Source of the DNA: Shewanella sediminis HAW-EB3
GTDB taxonomy: Bacteria > Pseudomonadota > Gammaproteobacteria > Enterobacterales > Shewanellaceae
Direction of reading: 5' to 3'
Assembly: GCF_000018025.1 (NCBI RefSeq)
Contig: NC_009831.1
Span: forward strand, 4,650,001 to 4,714,000
Length of the DNA: 64,000 nt
Numbering within the stretch: the stretch's first letter is position 1; every line of letters begins with the position of its first letter. The notes below the pieces were generated by a model. The model ran no database searches. It was given only the letters and a program-made list of their open reading frames with translations, and was not told the origin of the DNA. Shown piece by piece: positions 37,905-48,099 of this stretch. The translations under genes and the position numbers were made by a program.

Positions 37905-40900
37905 ATGTTCAAAGCGAGTGAAGTTCTGACTGGTCACTATGACCAAGCTAATCTCGATGAGCTATTTACAGCCATCACCAATAACTACATTGTCGATGAA
38001 GATGAATATCTATCTGAACTTATCAAACTCGTACCTTCGAGTGACGATGAAATCCAGCGTGTTACCAAGCGTGCCCATGATTTAGTAGCTAAAGTTCGCC
38101 AATATGACAAGAAAGGCCTAATGGTTGGCATCGATGCCTTCCTACAGCAGTACAGCCTGGACACGCAGGAAGGTATTATCCTCATGTGTCTGGCTGAAGC
38201 ATTATTACGAATTCCAGACGGCGCGACGGCCGATGCACTTATCCAGGATAAACTTTCCGGGGCTAAGTGGGATGAGCATATGAGTAAGAGTGATTCGACG
38301 CTCGTCAACGCCTCGACCTGGGGCCTGATGCTGACAGGAAAAATCGTCACCCTGGATAAAAATATCGACGGCAAACCCAGCAATCTTCTGAACCGTCTGG
38401 TCAACCGAGTCGGCGAGCCCGTTATCCGTCAGGCTATGCTGGCAGCCATGAAAATAATGGGTAAACAGTTTGTTTTAGGTACCTGCATCAAAGATGGCCT
38501 GAAAAACAGTGAAGCGAACCGAAAGATTGGTTATACCCACAGCTACGATATGCTGGGTGAAGCCGCGCTGACCATGGTCGATGCAGACAAATATTTCAGT
38601 GAATATTCGGCAGCCATAGCCGCCCTTGGCGCACAAACCTATGATGAGAGTGTGGCGCCACGCCCCACCATCTCCATCAAGCTCTCCGCATTGCACCCAA
38701 GGTATGAAGTTGCCAATGAAGATCGCGTGCTGACCGAGCTTTATGACTCCTTAATCAAGCTGATTAAGAAAGGGCGTGAACTCAATGTAGGCATAGCGAT
38801 CGATGCCGAAGAGATGGACAGACTCGAGCTGCACCTAAAACTTTTCAAGAAACTCTATAACTCCGATGCAGCTAAAGGCTGGGGTCTTTTGGGTATCGTA
38901 GTACAGACCTATGCTAAACGTGGCCTTCCGGTACTATGCTGGCTGACACGCCTTGCCAAAGAGCAGGGGGATGAGATCCCGGTTCGCCTCGTGAAGGGCG
39001 CCTATTGGGACAGCGAGCTTAAATGGGCACAGCAAGCCGGTGAAGCGGGCTACTCACTCTTTACCAGGAAGGCGGGAACGGATGTCTCCTACCTTGCCTC
39101 GGCCAGGTACGTCCTGTCCGATGCGACCCGCGGCGCCATCTACCCTGAATTTGCGACCCATAATGCACAATCGGTAGCCGCCATTATGGACATGGCCGGC
39201 GATCGCCGATTTGAATTCCAGCGTCTGCACGGCATGGGGCAGGAGCTATACGATACTCTGCTGGCCGAAAGCCCGGACACCCGAATCCGTATCTACGCAC
39301 CGATTGGTGAGCACAAGGAGCTACTGCCTTATCTGGTACGTCGCCTACTTGAAAACGGTGCCAACACATCGTTTGTTCATAAACTGGTAGACCCTAAGGT
39401 CGCCATCGACTCACTGGTGGTTCACCCGATAAAGACACTTCAGAACTATAAAACCCTATCTAATAATAAGATCGTTCAACCCGCCGATATTTTTGGGGAA
39501 GAGCGTAAAAACTCAAAGGGACTCAACATGAACATCATATCTGAATCAGAGCCTTTCTTCGCTGCACTCGAGAAGTTTAAAGACACTCAGTGGAACGTCG
39601 GGCCTTTGGTCAATGGTGAGCTTTTAAGTGGCGAAACGAAAGAGGTCGTCAGCCCGTTCGATACCACCAAGCTAGTCGGTAAAGTCGCCTTCGCTAATAA
39701 TCAAGCCATAGAGCATGCCTTAGCGGGCGCCGATAACGCCTTCTCGAGCTGGTGCAATACACCGGTTGAAGTGCGTGCCACAGCACTACAGAAACTGGCC
39801 GATCTTCTCGAGGAGAATCGTGAAGAGCTGATCGCACTCTGTACCCGAGAGGCGGGTAAGAGCATTCAGGACGGTATAGATGAGGTCCGTGAAGCGGTCG
39901 ACTTCTGTCGTTACTATGCCGTACAAGCTAAGAAGATGATGGCTAAGCCGGAGCTACTTCCTGGCCCGACAGGCGAGCTCAACGAGCTGTTCCTGCAAGG
40001 CCGCGGTATCTTTGTCTGTATCAGCCCGTGGAACTTCCCGCTGGCCATATTCTTAGGCCAGGTCGCCGCGGCGCTTGCTGCCGGTAACACGGTAGTGGCT
40101 AAACCTGCCGAACAGACTTCTATTGTCGGTTTCCGCGCCGTTCAACTCGCTCATGAAGCAGGGATCCCGAAAGAGGCACTTCAGTTCCTCCCAGGCACAG
40201 GTGCGACAGTCGGTGCCGCTATCACTTCAGATGAGCGTATCAATGGTGTCTGTTTCACCGGCTCTACGGGAACGGCCAAGCTGATTAACCGCACTCTGGC
40301 AAACCGCGAAGGCGCGATCATCCCGCTTATCGCCGAGACAGGCGGTCAAAATGCCATGGTTGTCGATTCGACATCTCAGCCAGAACAGGTTGTTCATGAC
40401 ATTATCGACTCATCATTTACCAGTGCCGGTCAACGTTGCTCTGCGCTGCGCGTACTCTTCCTACAGGAAGATATCGCAGACAGAGTTCTGGAAGTAATGA
40501 AAGGCGCCATGGATGAGCTCACGATTGGCGACCCAAGTTCGGTGAAAACCGATGTAGGTCCGGTGATCGACGCCACGGCACAGGCTAACCTTAATGCCCA
40601 TATCGATCATATCAAGCAAGTTGGCACCCTGCTTAAGCAACTGGAGCTACCTACGGGCACCAAGAATGGTCACTTCGTTGCCCCGACTGCCGTCGAGATA
40701 GATTCCATCAAGGTGTTGGAGAAGGAGCATTTCGGCCCAATCCTGCACGTGATACGTTACAAGGCCGCCGATCTGCATAAGGTGATCGATGAGATCAACA
40801 GCACCGGGTTCGGTCTGACTCTTGGCATACACAGCCGCAACGAAGGCCACGCCCTCGAAGTGGCCAGCAAGGTCAAGGTAGGTAATGTCTACATCAACCG

Positions 40901-41084
40901 TAATCAGATTGGCGCAGTTGTTGGTGTTCAGCCATTCGGTGGACAAGGCCTGTCTGGCACGGGTCCTAAAGCCGGTGGTCCACACTACCTGACGCGCTTT
41001 ATCACCGAGAAGACTCGTACCAATAACATCACTGCGATTGGCGGGAATGCAACCCTACTTTCACTGGGTGACAGCGAAGAGTAA
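37905..41084 (+). CDS. putA: Proline dehydrogenase / glutamate semialdehyde dehydrogenase PutA
   Basis: A 1059-residue bifunctional enzyme from the ATG at 37905, which has a GGAAG site; an ATG at 37890 lacks one. The N-terminal proline dehydrogenase barrel has RLVKGAYWDSELKWAQ and YAKRGLPVL; it oxidises proline with FAD and passes electrons to quinone. The C-terminal aldehyde dehydrogenase has SPWNFPLAIF, GSTGTAKLI and the nucleophile Cys in SAGQRCSALR (about residue 845); it makes glutamate. No ribbon-helix-helix DNA-binding domain is present at the N-terminus, so it cannot repress its own gene as E. coli PutA does. The symbol follows the family. Confidence 0.96.
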   Translation: MFKASEVLTGHYDQANLDELFTAITNNYIVDEDEYLSELIKLVPSSDDEIQRVTKRAHDLVAKVRQYDKKGLMVGIDAFLQQYSLDTQEGIILMCLAEALLRIPDGATADALIQDKLSGAKWDEHMSKSDSTLVNASTWGLMLTGKIVTLDKNIDGKPSNLLNRLVNRVGEPVIRQAMLAAMKIMGKQFVLGTCIKDGLKNSEANRKIGYTHSYDMLGEAALTMVDADKYFSEYSAAIAALGAQTYDESVAPRPTISIKLSALHPRYEVANEDRVLTELYDSLIKLIKKGRELNVGIAIDAEEMDRLELHLKLFKKLYNSDAAKGWGLLGIVVQTYAKRGLPVLCWLTRLAKEQGDEIPVRLVKGAYWDSELKWAQQAGEAGYSLFTRKAGTDVSYLASARYVLSDATRGAIYPEFATHNAQSVAAIMDMAGDRRFEFQRLHGMGQELYDTLLAESPDTRIRIYAPIGEHKELLPYLVRRLLENGANTSFVHKLVDPKVAIDSLVVHPIKTLQNYKTLSNNKIVQPADIFGEERKNSKGLNMNIISESEPFFAALEKFKDTQWNVGPLVNGELLSGETKEVVSPFDTTKLVGKVAFANNQAIEHALAGADNAFSSWCNTPVEVRATALQKLADLLEENREELIALCTREAGKSIQDGIDEVREAVDFCRYYAVQAKKMMAKPELLPGPTGELNELFLQGRGIFVCISPWNFPLAIFLGQVAAALAAGNTVVAKPAEQTSIVGFRAVQLAHEAGIPKEALQFLPGTGATVGAAITSDERINGVCFTGSTGTAKLINRTLANREGAIIPLIAETGGQNAMVVDSTSQPEQVVHDIIDSSFTSAGQRCSALRVLFLQEDIADRVLEVMKGAMDELTIGDPSSVKTDVGPVIDATAQANLNAHIDHIKQVGTLLKQLELPTGTKNGHFVAPTAVEIDSIKVLEKEHFGPILHVIRYKAADLHKVIDEINSTGFGLTLGIHSRNEGHALEVASKVKVGNVYINRNQIGAVVGVQPFGGQGLSGTGPKAGGPHYLTRFITEKTRTNNITAIGGNATLLSLGDSEE

Positions 41085-41108
41085 TCGCTTACTCTAAACA
41101 AGCAGTCT

Positions 41109-41138
41109 AAAAACCAGGCCATAGTGCCTGGTTTTTTT
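41109..41138 (+). terminator. Rho-independent terminator after putA
   Basis: An 8-bp perfect stem AACCAGGC/GCCTGGTT extended by A-T pairs, with loop CATAGT and a T run, begins 25 bases after the putA stop. Confidence 0.9.
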
Positions 41139-41214
41139 ATCTCCTCAATTTCTCTTCTATACTTGAGCTATTAATTCCAATCTGTATAACCTTTATTTTC
41201 CGAAGGAGAAACTA

Positions 41215-41391
41215 ATGAGCGATGACATTTTAGACTTGGATGAGGTCAGTGAAATATTAAATAAACCATCGGCAACCATTAAACGTTATGCCAGAGAAAA
41301 CCTGCTCACCAATGTTGGCGAAGGGGATGAGCTTAAGTTTAAGAAAGATGAAGTGATGCGCTATCTGGAGTTCTCTAAGCGTCTGGGGTAA
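41215..41391 (+). CDS. 58-residue helix-turn-helix protein
   Basis: A short gene with a strong AAGGAG site 6 bases before its ATG at 41215. The product, MSDDILDLDEVSEILNKPSA onward to FSKRLG, has the pattern of a HTH_17/excisionase (MerR-like) domain: a helix (LDEVSEIL), a turn and a recognition helix (SATIKRYARENLL), then KFKKDEVMRYLEFSKR. It could be a small DNA-binding regulator. It lies alone after the putA terminator and converges on cydC. A copy of the TAATNCCAATC repeat sits just upstream, at about 41171-41190. Its targets are unknown. Confidence 0.82.
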   Translation: MSDDILDLDEVSEILNKPSATIKRYARENLLTNVGEGDELKFKKDEVMRYLEFSKRLG

Positions 41392-41457
41392 GACCCGACG
41401 GGGGAGAGAGACGCTCTCCTCCCGGTCGGTTCATTGGAACACCACATTTTACGGATA

Positions 41458-43272
41458 CTAACCTAGCTTATGATGCAGGCTCGCGTAATAGTCATCAGTC
41501 GCTAACAGGGATTCATGGGTTCCCGAGGCGCTAATTGTTCCCTGCTCCATCAAATGAATTCGATCCATCTGCGCCATGGCCGTTAATCGATGGCTTATCA
41601 TCAATAGGGTCTTATCGGCTGCAAACTCAAACAAGAGGGCTAAGATCTCCCGCTCGGTGCGCTTATCCAGGCCTTCAGTTGGCTCATCGAGCAGTAACAG
41701 GGGCGCATCGCGTAACAGGGCTCTGGCGACACCGATACGTCGCTGTTCGCCACCTGATAACTGCCTTCCGCCCTCACCTATCCAGGTATCGAGTGGTTTT
41801 TCACCCTGAGTCAATGTTGTCAATCCAACCTTGTTTAACACCCGGATCAACTTTTCATCATTCACTGCCTTCGCTTCACGCCTTTGGGCCCGCGTCGCCA
41901 GAGGCTCAGTCGGCTTCTGAGCTAAGGTGAGGTTACTCCTTAATGTACCGCTCAGCAGATAGATCCGTTGGCTGATAAGGGTGATCCCCTCCCTTAGAGA
42001 AGTTTCCCCAAACTCGGTAATATCCCGGCCATCGACACTGACGCTGCCCGATGTCGGTTGCCACTCTCTCGTGATAAGCGACAAGAGGCTGGATTTACCA
42101 CAACCCGTCTGCCCCAAAAGTGCGACTTTCTCTCCCGCCTTCACCGACAGATCTATACCTCTGAGAACGGTATGTTCAGATTGTTGATCAGACTCGACAT
42201 CTCGATTCGTACTATCAGGCTGATAACTGAAGAAGATATCTTTGAGCAGCAACTCCCCCTTAGATACCTTAGTGTCGCAATCGGGGTTAAACACTATGTC
42301 GGGTTCCTGCTCCACTAACTCATTGACCCGCTTAGCCGCTGTCACGCAAGCAGAGAGGTGTTGAAACGCCCCCGCGATAGGCATCAGCATCTCGATGCAG
42401 GCCATAGTCATAAATACCATCATGGCGAGCATTGGTCCGGGAGGCACATGCTCTCCTACACCGGAGGCGGCCATATAGAGCATGATGATCACAGCCACGC
42501 CGTGGCATAAAATCAAACAAGCCTGACTCAAGGCGGTGACATTGGCCATCGCCGACTGGCTATTTAACATGGCTGTTTCGGCTTTAGATATCTCGGCTCT
42601 GAATCGATCGCTGGCGCCGAACAGAGTGATCTCAGCCTGTCCCTGTATAAACTCCAGCAACTGCACCCTGAAGTGCCGTTTAGCCTCGAGTTGCTCTATG
42701 CCGGGCTTTCTACCCAAACGATAGAAGATGAAGGGAAGCAGCAACCATACCGCCAATAAGATCCCGCACAGTATCAGGGCTAACTGAGCATCGAACCAGG
42801 CAACAAAAAGATATAAGGCTCCCAGCATTAACAGAGAGGCCGCCATCGGAGTCAGTAGCCTCAGATAGAGATGATCTAAGGTATCGATATCCGCGACTAA
42901 TCTATTGAGCAGATCCCCCTGCCTTAACCCTTGCAGGTTCTTGGCACTCAAGGGCAGTAACTTACGCCAGGTCCAGCTTCTGAGCTGAGTCAGCAATCTG
43001 AAGGTCGCTTCGTGGGTCGCCAGACGTTCGCCATACCGACTTGCCGTACGGGCAATAGAGAGAAACCGAACCCCACCGGCGGGGGTGAAATAGTTAAACG
43101 TCTGCGCCGTCACAACCGTTAAACCCGCAACCGCGGCGGCAGAGAGAAACCATCCCGACAGTGACAGTAAACCTATCCCTGCCATCAGGGTAGTAATGCT
43201 GAGGAGTAAACCGGTAAACATCATCAACCACTGATGTTTAAACAACTTTATAAAAGGAAACAGCGCCTTCAT
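41458..43272 (-). CDS. cydC: Cytochrome bd assembly ABC exporter subunit CydC
   Basis: A 604-residue ABC half-transporter with an N-terminal 6-segment membrane domain (1-320) and an ATPase domain. Walker A is GQTGCGKSS, the signature LSGGEQRRIGVARAL, and Walker B LLLLDEPTEGLD. With CydD it exports cysteine and glutathione to the periplasm, which cytochrome bd and c-type cytochromes need. The gene overlaps cydD by 4 bases. It converges with the 58-residue gene. The GALYLFVAWFDAQLALIL region and overall length fit CydC. Confidence 0.94.
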   Translation of the reverse strand: MKALFPFIKLFKHQWLMMFTGLLLSITTLMAGIGLLSLSGWFLSAAAVAGLTVVTAQTFNYFTPAGGVRFLSIARTASRYGERLATHEATFRLLTQLRSWTWRKLLPLSAKNLQGLRQGDLLNRLVADIDTLDHLYLRLLTPMAASLLMLGALYLFVAWFDAQLALILCGILLAVWLLLPFIFYRLGRKPGIEQLEAKRHFRVQLLEFIQGQAEITLFGASDRFRAEISKAETAMLNSQSAMANVTALSQACLILCHGVAVIIMLYMAASGVGEHVPPGPMLAMMVFMTMACIEMLMPIAGAFQHLSACVTAAKRVNELVEQEPDIVFNPDCDTKVSKGELLLKDIFFSYQPDSTNRDVESDQQSEHTVLRGIDLSVKAGEKVALLGQTGCGKSSLLSLITREWQPTSGSVSVDGRDITEFGETSLREGITLISQRIYLLSGTLRSNLTLAQKPTEPLATRAQRREAKAVNDEKLIRVLNKVGLTTLTQGEKPLDTWIGEGGRQLSGGEQRRIGVARALLRDAPLLLLDEPTEGLDKRTEREILALLFEFAADKTLLMISHRLTAMAQMDRIHLMEQGTISASGTHESLLATDDYYASLHHKLG

Positions 43273-45098
43273 CGGTTAAGCCCCTTCAGGTTAGTAAACT
43301 CATCATTGCTCTCTTCCTGCATCTGCTTAAACAGACCCTGATTCTGGTCTAACTCATCGAAACTCCCTCGCTGTACCACAAGTCCCCTATCCAGCACTAA
43401 GATGGTATCCATCGTGTGCAGCTGATCCAGCCTGTGAGTCACCATCAGGCAAGCTTTCCCCGACATCGCCTCTCTAAGCGCCGTCTGTACCGCTTGCTCA
43501 CTGTGATTATCCAGACTCGCCGTCGGTTCATCGAGAACAAACAGGGAAGCATCCTGGCCCAGGGCCCGGGCAAGAGCGATACGCTGCGCCTGTCCCACCG
43601 AGACGCCCGATGCCTGTTCGCCTATCGGGTGATTCAGCCCATGGGTTTGACGTTCAACGAAGTTCAAGACCTTCGCCTTCTCAAGCAAGGCCATCACGGT
43701 CTCATCACCCATATCGGGCTTGCTCATGGAGACATTGTCACGAATGGTGCCATGAAACAGCTGAGGATCTTGCCCCAACCAGGCTAAGTGGCGACGCCAT
43801 TGGGATTTATTGAGTGCATTAAGCTCGACTCCATTAACCTTAAGGCTTCCGCGATAGGGAAGGAATCCCAGCAATGCATTGAGCAGACTGGTTTTACCGG
43901 CGCCGCTTGGCCCCACGACAGCCATATGCTCACCCGCGCTTATATTGAAATCCACCGGCCCCAGTAACTGAGTACCGTCGGGACTGTCGACGCACAGGGC
44001 ACTTGCCTGAATCGATATTCCAGCCCTGAAGCTCTCAGTAATAAGAGGGTCAGCCTTCCCCTTAACAAGCAGTGGATCGCTTGCCGATTCAGTGCCGGAC
44101 TCAACTTTATGATTTAACAGCGCCATCAACTCTTCGGCGGCACCTATCGCCTGCGCCTTTGCATGGTAATGGGTCCCCATATCTCGAAGCGGTTGATAAA
44201 ATTCGGGGGCGAGGATCAGCACAAACAGACCGGTAAACAGGGTGAGACCCGCGCCATAATGGCCGAAATTCAGATGGTCCAGATAGCTGAAACCAAAGTA
44301 AACGGCGAGTACGGCAATGGATACTGCCGCAAAAAACTCCAGCACGGCAGAGCTTAAGAATGCCAGCCTGAGTACCGACATGGTCCGCTCTCGGAACTCC
44401 TCGGATGCCGATTCGATAGCCTCACTCTCTGCGTCGCCGCGATTAAACAACTTGATGGTATTTAATCCCTTCATTCTGTCCATGAAGTGGCCACTGAGCT
44501 TAGCCAGGGCGCTGAAATTCTTTCGGTTGGCATCGGCGGCGCCCATGCCGACCAGTGCCATAAACATGGGGATCAGCGGCGCCGTCAGCAAGAGGATCAG
44601 TCCGGCGGCCCAATTAATCGGAAACACGACCACGAGTATGGTGAGCGGTATAAAGGCCGCCAAGATGATCTGCGGCAGATAACGGGCATAGAAATCATGC
44701 AGATCTTCCACCTGCTCTAACACGATACTTGCCCAACTCCCCGCTGGTTTGCCTTTAATGAAGCAGGGGCCAAGCTCGGTCAATTTATCTAAAACCGCGC
44801 CACGGATCTGCACCCTAAGCCGCCTTCCCGCCTCGAAACTGACTCTCTCTCGTCCATAGGCCAACCCCGCCCGGATAAAGATGAGTCCCACCAGACAATA
44901 GAATTGGGTAGCAAACTGCTCCTTGGGCAGCTCCAGAATGATCAGCCCATGTAAAATAGTGGCAATCAGGTAGGCCTGCGCCACTAATGATAAACCGGTC
45001 AACAGACCAAATAATACGGTCAAATTCAGATAGAAACCACAGGCTTGTTTCTGTTGTTTCAACCAGGAGGTGAGTACTTTTTCTAAGGGTTTGTCCAT
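43269..45098 (-). CDS. cydD: Cytochrome bd assembly ABC exporter subunit CydD
   Basis: A 609-residue ABC half-transporter, first gene of the cydDC pair. It has an N-terminal membrane domain and an ATPase domain with Walker A GPSGAGKTS, signature VSVGQAQRIALARAL (a degenerate LSGGQ), and Walker B LFVLDEPTASLD. CydD and CydC form the heterodimer that exports reduced thiols. An FNR/EtrA-like site lies about 120 bases upstream, in keeping with oxygen-dependent control. A terminator for the upstream DUF3622 gene lies between. Confidence 0.94.
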   Translation of the reverse strand: MDKPLEKVLTSWLKQQKQACGFYLNLTVLFGLLTGLSLVAQAYLIATILHGLIILELPKEQFATQFYCLVGLIFIRAGLAYGRERVSFEAGRRLRVQIRGAVLDKLTELGPCFIKGKPAGSWASIVLEQVEDLHDFYARYLPQIILAAFIPLTILVVVFPINWAAGLILLLTAPLIPMFMALVGMGAADANRKNFSALAKLSGHFMDRMKGLNTIKLFNRGDAESEAIESASEEFRERTMSVLRLAFLSSAVLEFFAAVSIAVLAVYFGFSYLDHLNFGHYGAGLTLFTGLFVLILAPEFYQPLRDMGTHYHAKAQAIGAAEELMALLNHKVESGTESASDPLLVKGKADPLITESFRAGISIQASALCVDSPDGTQLLGPVDFNISAGEHMAVVGPSGAGKTSLLNALLGFLPYRGSLKVNGVELNALNKSQWRRHLAWLGQDPQLFHGTIRDNVSMSKPDMGDETVMALLEKAKVLNFVERQTHGLNHPIGEQASGVSVGQAQRIALARALGQDASLFVLDEPTASLDNHSEQAVQTALREAMSGKACLMVTHRLDQLHTMDTILVLDRGLVVQRGSFDELDQNQGLFKQMQEESNDEFTNLKGLNR

Positions 45099-45219
45099 GC
45101 TTCTCCGGCAAGATAGCGAGCTATGACTTAGGATAAGCCATTGAGATGGGACGCAGTATCGCAGGCATCGATAGAGGAATAAAACGCCAGTCTCGTAATT
45201 GTTAACGGATTCACAAAAA

Positions 45220-45233
45220 TTGAGCTAGATCAA
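45220..45233 (-). promoter_or_regulatory. FNR/EtrA-like site upstream of cydD
   Basis: TTGAG-CTAG-ATCAA matches the FNR consensus TTGAT-N4-ATCAA with one difference. It lies about 122 bases upstream of the cydD start and after the terminator of the DUF3622 gene. Low-oxygen control of cydDC is a known theme; binding here is inferred. Confidence 0.6.
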
Positions 45234-45267
45234 TTTTTGAGGGAACTAATTTCTCCTTCTCTCTCCC

Positions 45268-45304
45268 AAAAAAAAAGGCCGGTGAGCATCTGCTCGACCG
45301 GCCT
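45268..45304 (-). terminator. Rho-independent terminator of the DUF3622 gene
   Basis: On the minus strand, a GC-rich stem (AGGCCGGT and ACCGGCCT, with an inner GAGCA/TGCTC stem and a bulged G) is followed by nine T. It lies 47 bases after the stop codon at 45351. Confidence 0.88.
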
Positions 45305-45350
45305 ATTATGACTATTTGATGACCCGTAATCTGAGTCTCAGCGTTACCGC

Positions 45351-45698
45351 TTATTTATCAGATGCGTAGTCGTCACTATCTTCATCGAAATCACTGTCAT
45401 CGCCGCCATCGGCAACGTCGCGAGCATCACGCCATGCGTCAGCCGCTAACTCTTTAGCTGCAGTCGCTTCTGTACGCACTTCACGTTGCTTAGCTTTACG
45501 CTCATTTCGTTCCATCAACTTATCGAGGAATGATTTAAGCTCTTTCTCGCCCCAAGCTGTGGCTTCCGCTTCGGTTGCAAAACCTGTTTTTCTTTTCGAA
45601 ACGATAGTCTTTCTCGCTGTCATACGACGAGTAATTTCAGCGGCCCACACATCTTTGTCTTGTACTATGCGGTAATCGAATTTCTTGGTTTGTGTCAT
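45351..45698 (-). CDS. DUF3622 family protein
   Basis: A 115-residue soluble protein. The first 60 residues (FDYRIVQDKDVWAAEITRRMTARKTIVSKRKTGFATEAEATAWG) fit DUF3622. The rest is helical and charged, and the last 25 residues are acidic (GGDDSDFDEDSDDYASDK). Its function is unknown. It is preceded by a long non-coding stretch toward rhlE and followed by a strong terminator, so it is a single-gene transcript. Confidence 0.85.
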   Translation of the reverse strand: MTQTKKFDYRIVQDKDVWAAEITRRMTARKTIVSKRKTGFATEAEATAWGEKELKSFLDKLMERNERKAKQREVRTEATAAKELAADAWRDARDVADGGDDSDFDEDSDDYASDK

Positions 45699-46296
45699 GT
45701 TACTTATTTCCTACAGATAAAGTCTTATCGCACACCCCTTTGGGCAAGCGTTAAGTAAAAATTGTTTCCAGCTTCCTCTACCCCAGAGCTCAAACAGTGA
45801 GTCACAGGGATAGAAGTATATATTCTAGTAGATTTGACTTGGCGACGTGTCGCTAATCATCAACCTAAGTGTCTTTTGGCGCACCGACATCACATTTGTT
45901 GCAATCGAGCCCACATACTAACCTGACAAGCCTGTGATTTTCATCATCTTTAAGGTAACTAACAATGGCTTGTTTCATATCTTACAGAGACAGATGACGA
46001 ATGCACCGCCGCGTCGACAATCGGTTTTGAAGCGCTCAAAGCGGGAGATTAACACGTACAGAGTTTAAACAAAATGATCCTTGTAACTTTATCTTATATC
46101 GAGTGACATAAAGCAGTGCTCGCTCAGCGAGAATTAAGCTCATCAACTTCCCGGACAAAACGCACGTGAAAGCTGTCTACCTCTCCGCGCCTTGCTTATT
46201 TATTAGCTCTTTTATCCCTTATCCTGTAAGATGCACGCCCGCCAGAGTCACTGGCTCCATGAATTCTGCTGTTTTAAAGCACCGAGAGACCAATCT
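45699..46296. other. Divergent intergenic region (DUF3622 / rhlE)
   Basis: About 600 bases separate two divergent genes. No gene or clear hairpin was found. The rhlE leader may be long, as is seen for cold-inducible helicase genes, but no specific element was recognised. An in-frame ATG at 46231 upstream of rhlE is judged not to be the start. Confidence 0.4.
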
Positions 46297-47772
46297 ATGA
46301 GTTTTACCTCCCTGGGGTTATCAGCCCCGATATTAAAAGCTGTTGCCCAAAAAGGTTACGATACTCCTTCACCTATCCAAGCTCAGGCAATTCCCGCTGT
46401 GTTGGAAGGCAAGGATGTGATGGCCGCAGCTCAAACAGGTACAGGTAAAACGGCAGGCTTTACTCTGCCACTATTAGAGCTATTAACCAGAGGCAATCGT
46501 GCTCAAGCTAAACAAGTTCGCGCGCTGGTATTAACCCCGACTCGTGAACTCGCGGCCCAGGTCGCCGAGAGTGTAGAGACTTATGGTAAAAACCTGCCTC
46601 TACGTTCGGCAGTTGTCTTCGGTGGTGTAGGTATTGGCCCACAGATATCTAAGTTAGGCAAAGGCGTCGATATTCTGGTTGCGACTCCGGGGCGTCTGCT
46701 GGATCTATTTAATCAGCGAGCCCTGAATTTCAATCAACTGGAAGTGTTGATCCTCGATGAAGCCGACCGCATGTTAGATATGGGCTTTATTCATGACATC
46801 AAGAAAATTCTTAAGGTATTGCCAGCGAAGCGCCAGAACCTGATGTTCTCGGCAACCTTCTCTGATGATATCCGTAAACTGGCCAAAGGCTTAGTGAACA
46901 ACCCGGTAGAGATCTCGGTAACGCCACGTAACGCTACGGCAAAAACCGTCGAGCAGTATATCTATCAGGTCGATCAGAAGCAGAAAACCGCTGCGCTGAT
47001 CCATCTGATCAAACAAAATGACTGGAAACAGGTATTAGTATTCAGCCGCACTAAACATGGTGCAAACCGTATCGCTAAGAACCTCGAAGCTAATGACCTC
47101 ACCGCAGCTGCCATCCACGGTAACAAGAGCCAAGGCGCACGTACTAAGGCCTTAGCTAACTTTAAGAGTGGTGAAGTGCGCGTGTTAGTCGCCACCGATA
47201 TTGCCGCCCGAGGTATCGATATCGATCAGCTACCTAATGTGGTTAACTTCGACCTGCCAAATGTACCCGAGGATTATGTTCATCGTATCGGCCGTACAGG
47301 ACGTGCCGGCGCCGATGGTCAAGCGGTTTCGCTTGTCAGCGGTGATGAAAGTAAGCTGCTCAGAGATATTGAGCGTCTGATTAAGCAAAAAATTCCTCGC
47401 AAAGAAGTTGAAGGCTTTGTGCCGACTCAAGTTGTCGCCGAAACCGATCTTAATGAGAGAAAACATGGTCAAAACCGTGGTCCACGCAATGCCAACGGCA
47501 GAGGCAATGGTCGCTCAAACTCCGGTTCAAGAAACAATGACTCTCGTGGCAATGCTTCACGTGGCTCATCGCGTAACGACTCTCGTAGTGAAAGCAGTCA
47601 AGGTGGCAGAGTAGAACATAAAGACGGTCAACGCAGTGGTGATTCTGCTCGCGGGCATAAGCCCAACGACAAGAACTCAAGCCATAGCCGTTCACGCAGA
47701 CCTTCGGGTCAATCAACTTCGAGTGCGCCTGCGTCTAAGCCAAGTTCAAATAGCAGCATCTGGGGTAAGTAA
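46297..47772 (+). CDS. rhlE: ATP-dependent RNA helicase RhlE
   Basis: A 491-residue DEAD-box helicase from the ATG at 46297 (MSFTSLGLS, the usual RhlE start, with a GAGAGA site). Motifs are [31 protein letters not shown] and [10 protein letters not shown]. The C-terminal 90 residues are low complexity, rich in Arg, Gly, Asn and Ser, and probably bind RNA. RhlE acts in ribosome assembly and RNA turnover. A perfect terminator follows. An upstream ATG at 46231 would add 22 residues not seen in the family. Confidence 0.93.
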   Translation: MSFTSLGLSAPILKAVAQKGYDTPSPIQAQAIPAVLEGKDVMAAAQTGTGKTAGFTLPLLELLTRGNRAQAKQVRALVLTPTRELAAQVAESVETYGKNLPLRSAVVFGGVGIGPQISKLGKGVDILVATPGRLLDLFNQRALNFNQLEVLILDEADRMLDMGFIHDIKKILKVLPAKRQNLMFSATFSDDIRKLAKGLVNNPVEISVTPRNATAKTVEQYIYQVDQKQKTAALIHLIKQNDWKQVLVFSRTKHGANRIAKNLEANDLTAAAIHGNKSQGARTKALANFKSGEVRVLVATDIAARGIDIDQLPNVVNFDLPNVPEDYVHRIGRTGRAGADGQAVSLVSGDESKLLRDIERLIKQKIPRKEVEGFVPTQVVAETDLNERKHGQNRGPRNANGRGNGRSNSGSRNNDSRGNASRGSSRNDSRSESSQGGRVEHKDGQRSGDSARGHKPNDKNSSHSRSRRPSGQSTSSAPASKPSSNSSIWGK

Positions 47773-47837
47773 TTCTTAGATATCAAGGATAACCGACTCC
47801 CGGAATAAAGAACTTCATAGTACTCGTTTCGAAGAAT

Positions 47838-47866
47838 AAGCAGAGCAGCCGCTCTGCTTTTTTTTG
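47838..47866 (+). terminator. Rho-independent terminator after rhlE
   Basis: AAGCAGAGC/GCTCTGCTT form a perfect 9-bp stem with an AGCC loop, followed by eight T, 66 bases after the rhlE stop. Confidence 0.92.
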
Positions 47867-47945
47867 CCTTCATGTTAACCTCTCATTGAGCATTGCATCA
47901 CTGGACAACCCAAATCTGGTACCGGTTAAGTATCATATACTTACT

Positions 47946-48087
47946 TCCAGCCAGCTAGAGTGGCTGCACATTGAGGATAATGTGCCCAAGTATCCCGGCA
48001 CTCGACAGGGGTAGTCAGTCGCATCACTGACTTCGGATGTTTGCTTGGGTTTATCTGGTATTTAGTAGGTTTATTGAAGATCCTACC
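47946..48087. repeat. Multi-hairpin element A
   Basis: This block holds three consecutive perfect stems: CAGCCA/TGGCTG at 47946-47964, GCACATT/AATGTGC at 47964-47983, and AGTCAGT/ACTGACT at 48013-48032. The third lies inside an outer stem, CCCAAG (47983-47988) with CTTGGG (48044-48049). GTAGG/CCTAC at 48065-48086 follows. No plausible gene is present. It may be a dispersed repeat or a structured RNA. Confidence 0.6.
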
Positions 48088-48099
48088 TTCAAGAGGATT

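Noticed and set aside
37985-38404. Antisense open frame of 139 codons inside putA
   Set aside because: Serine- and arginine-rich shadow of the PutA frame, without ribosome site.
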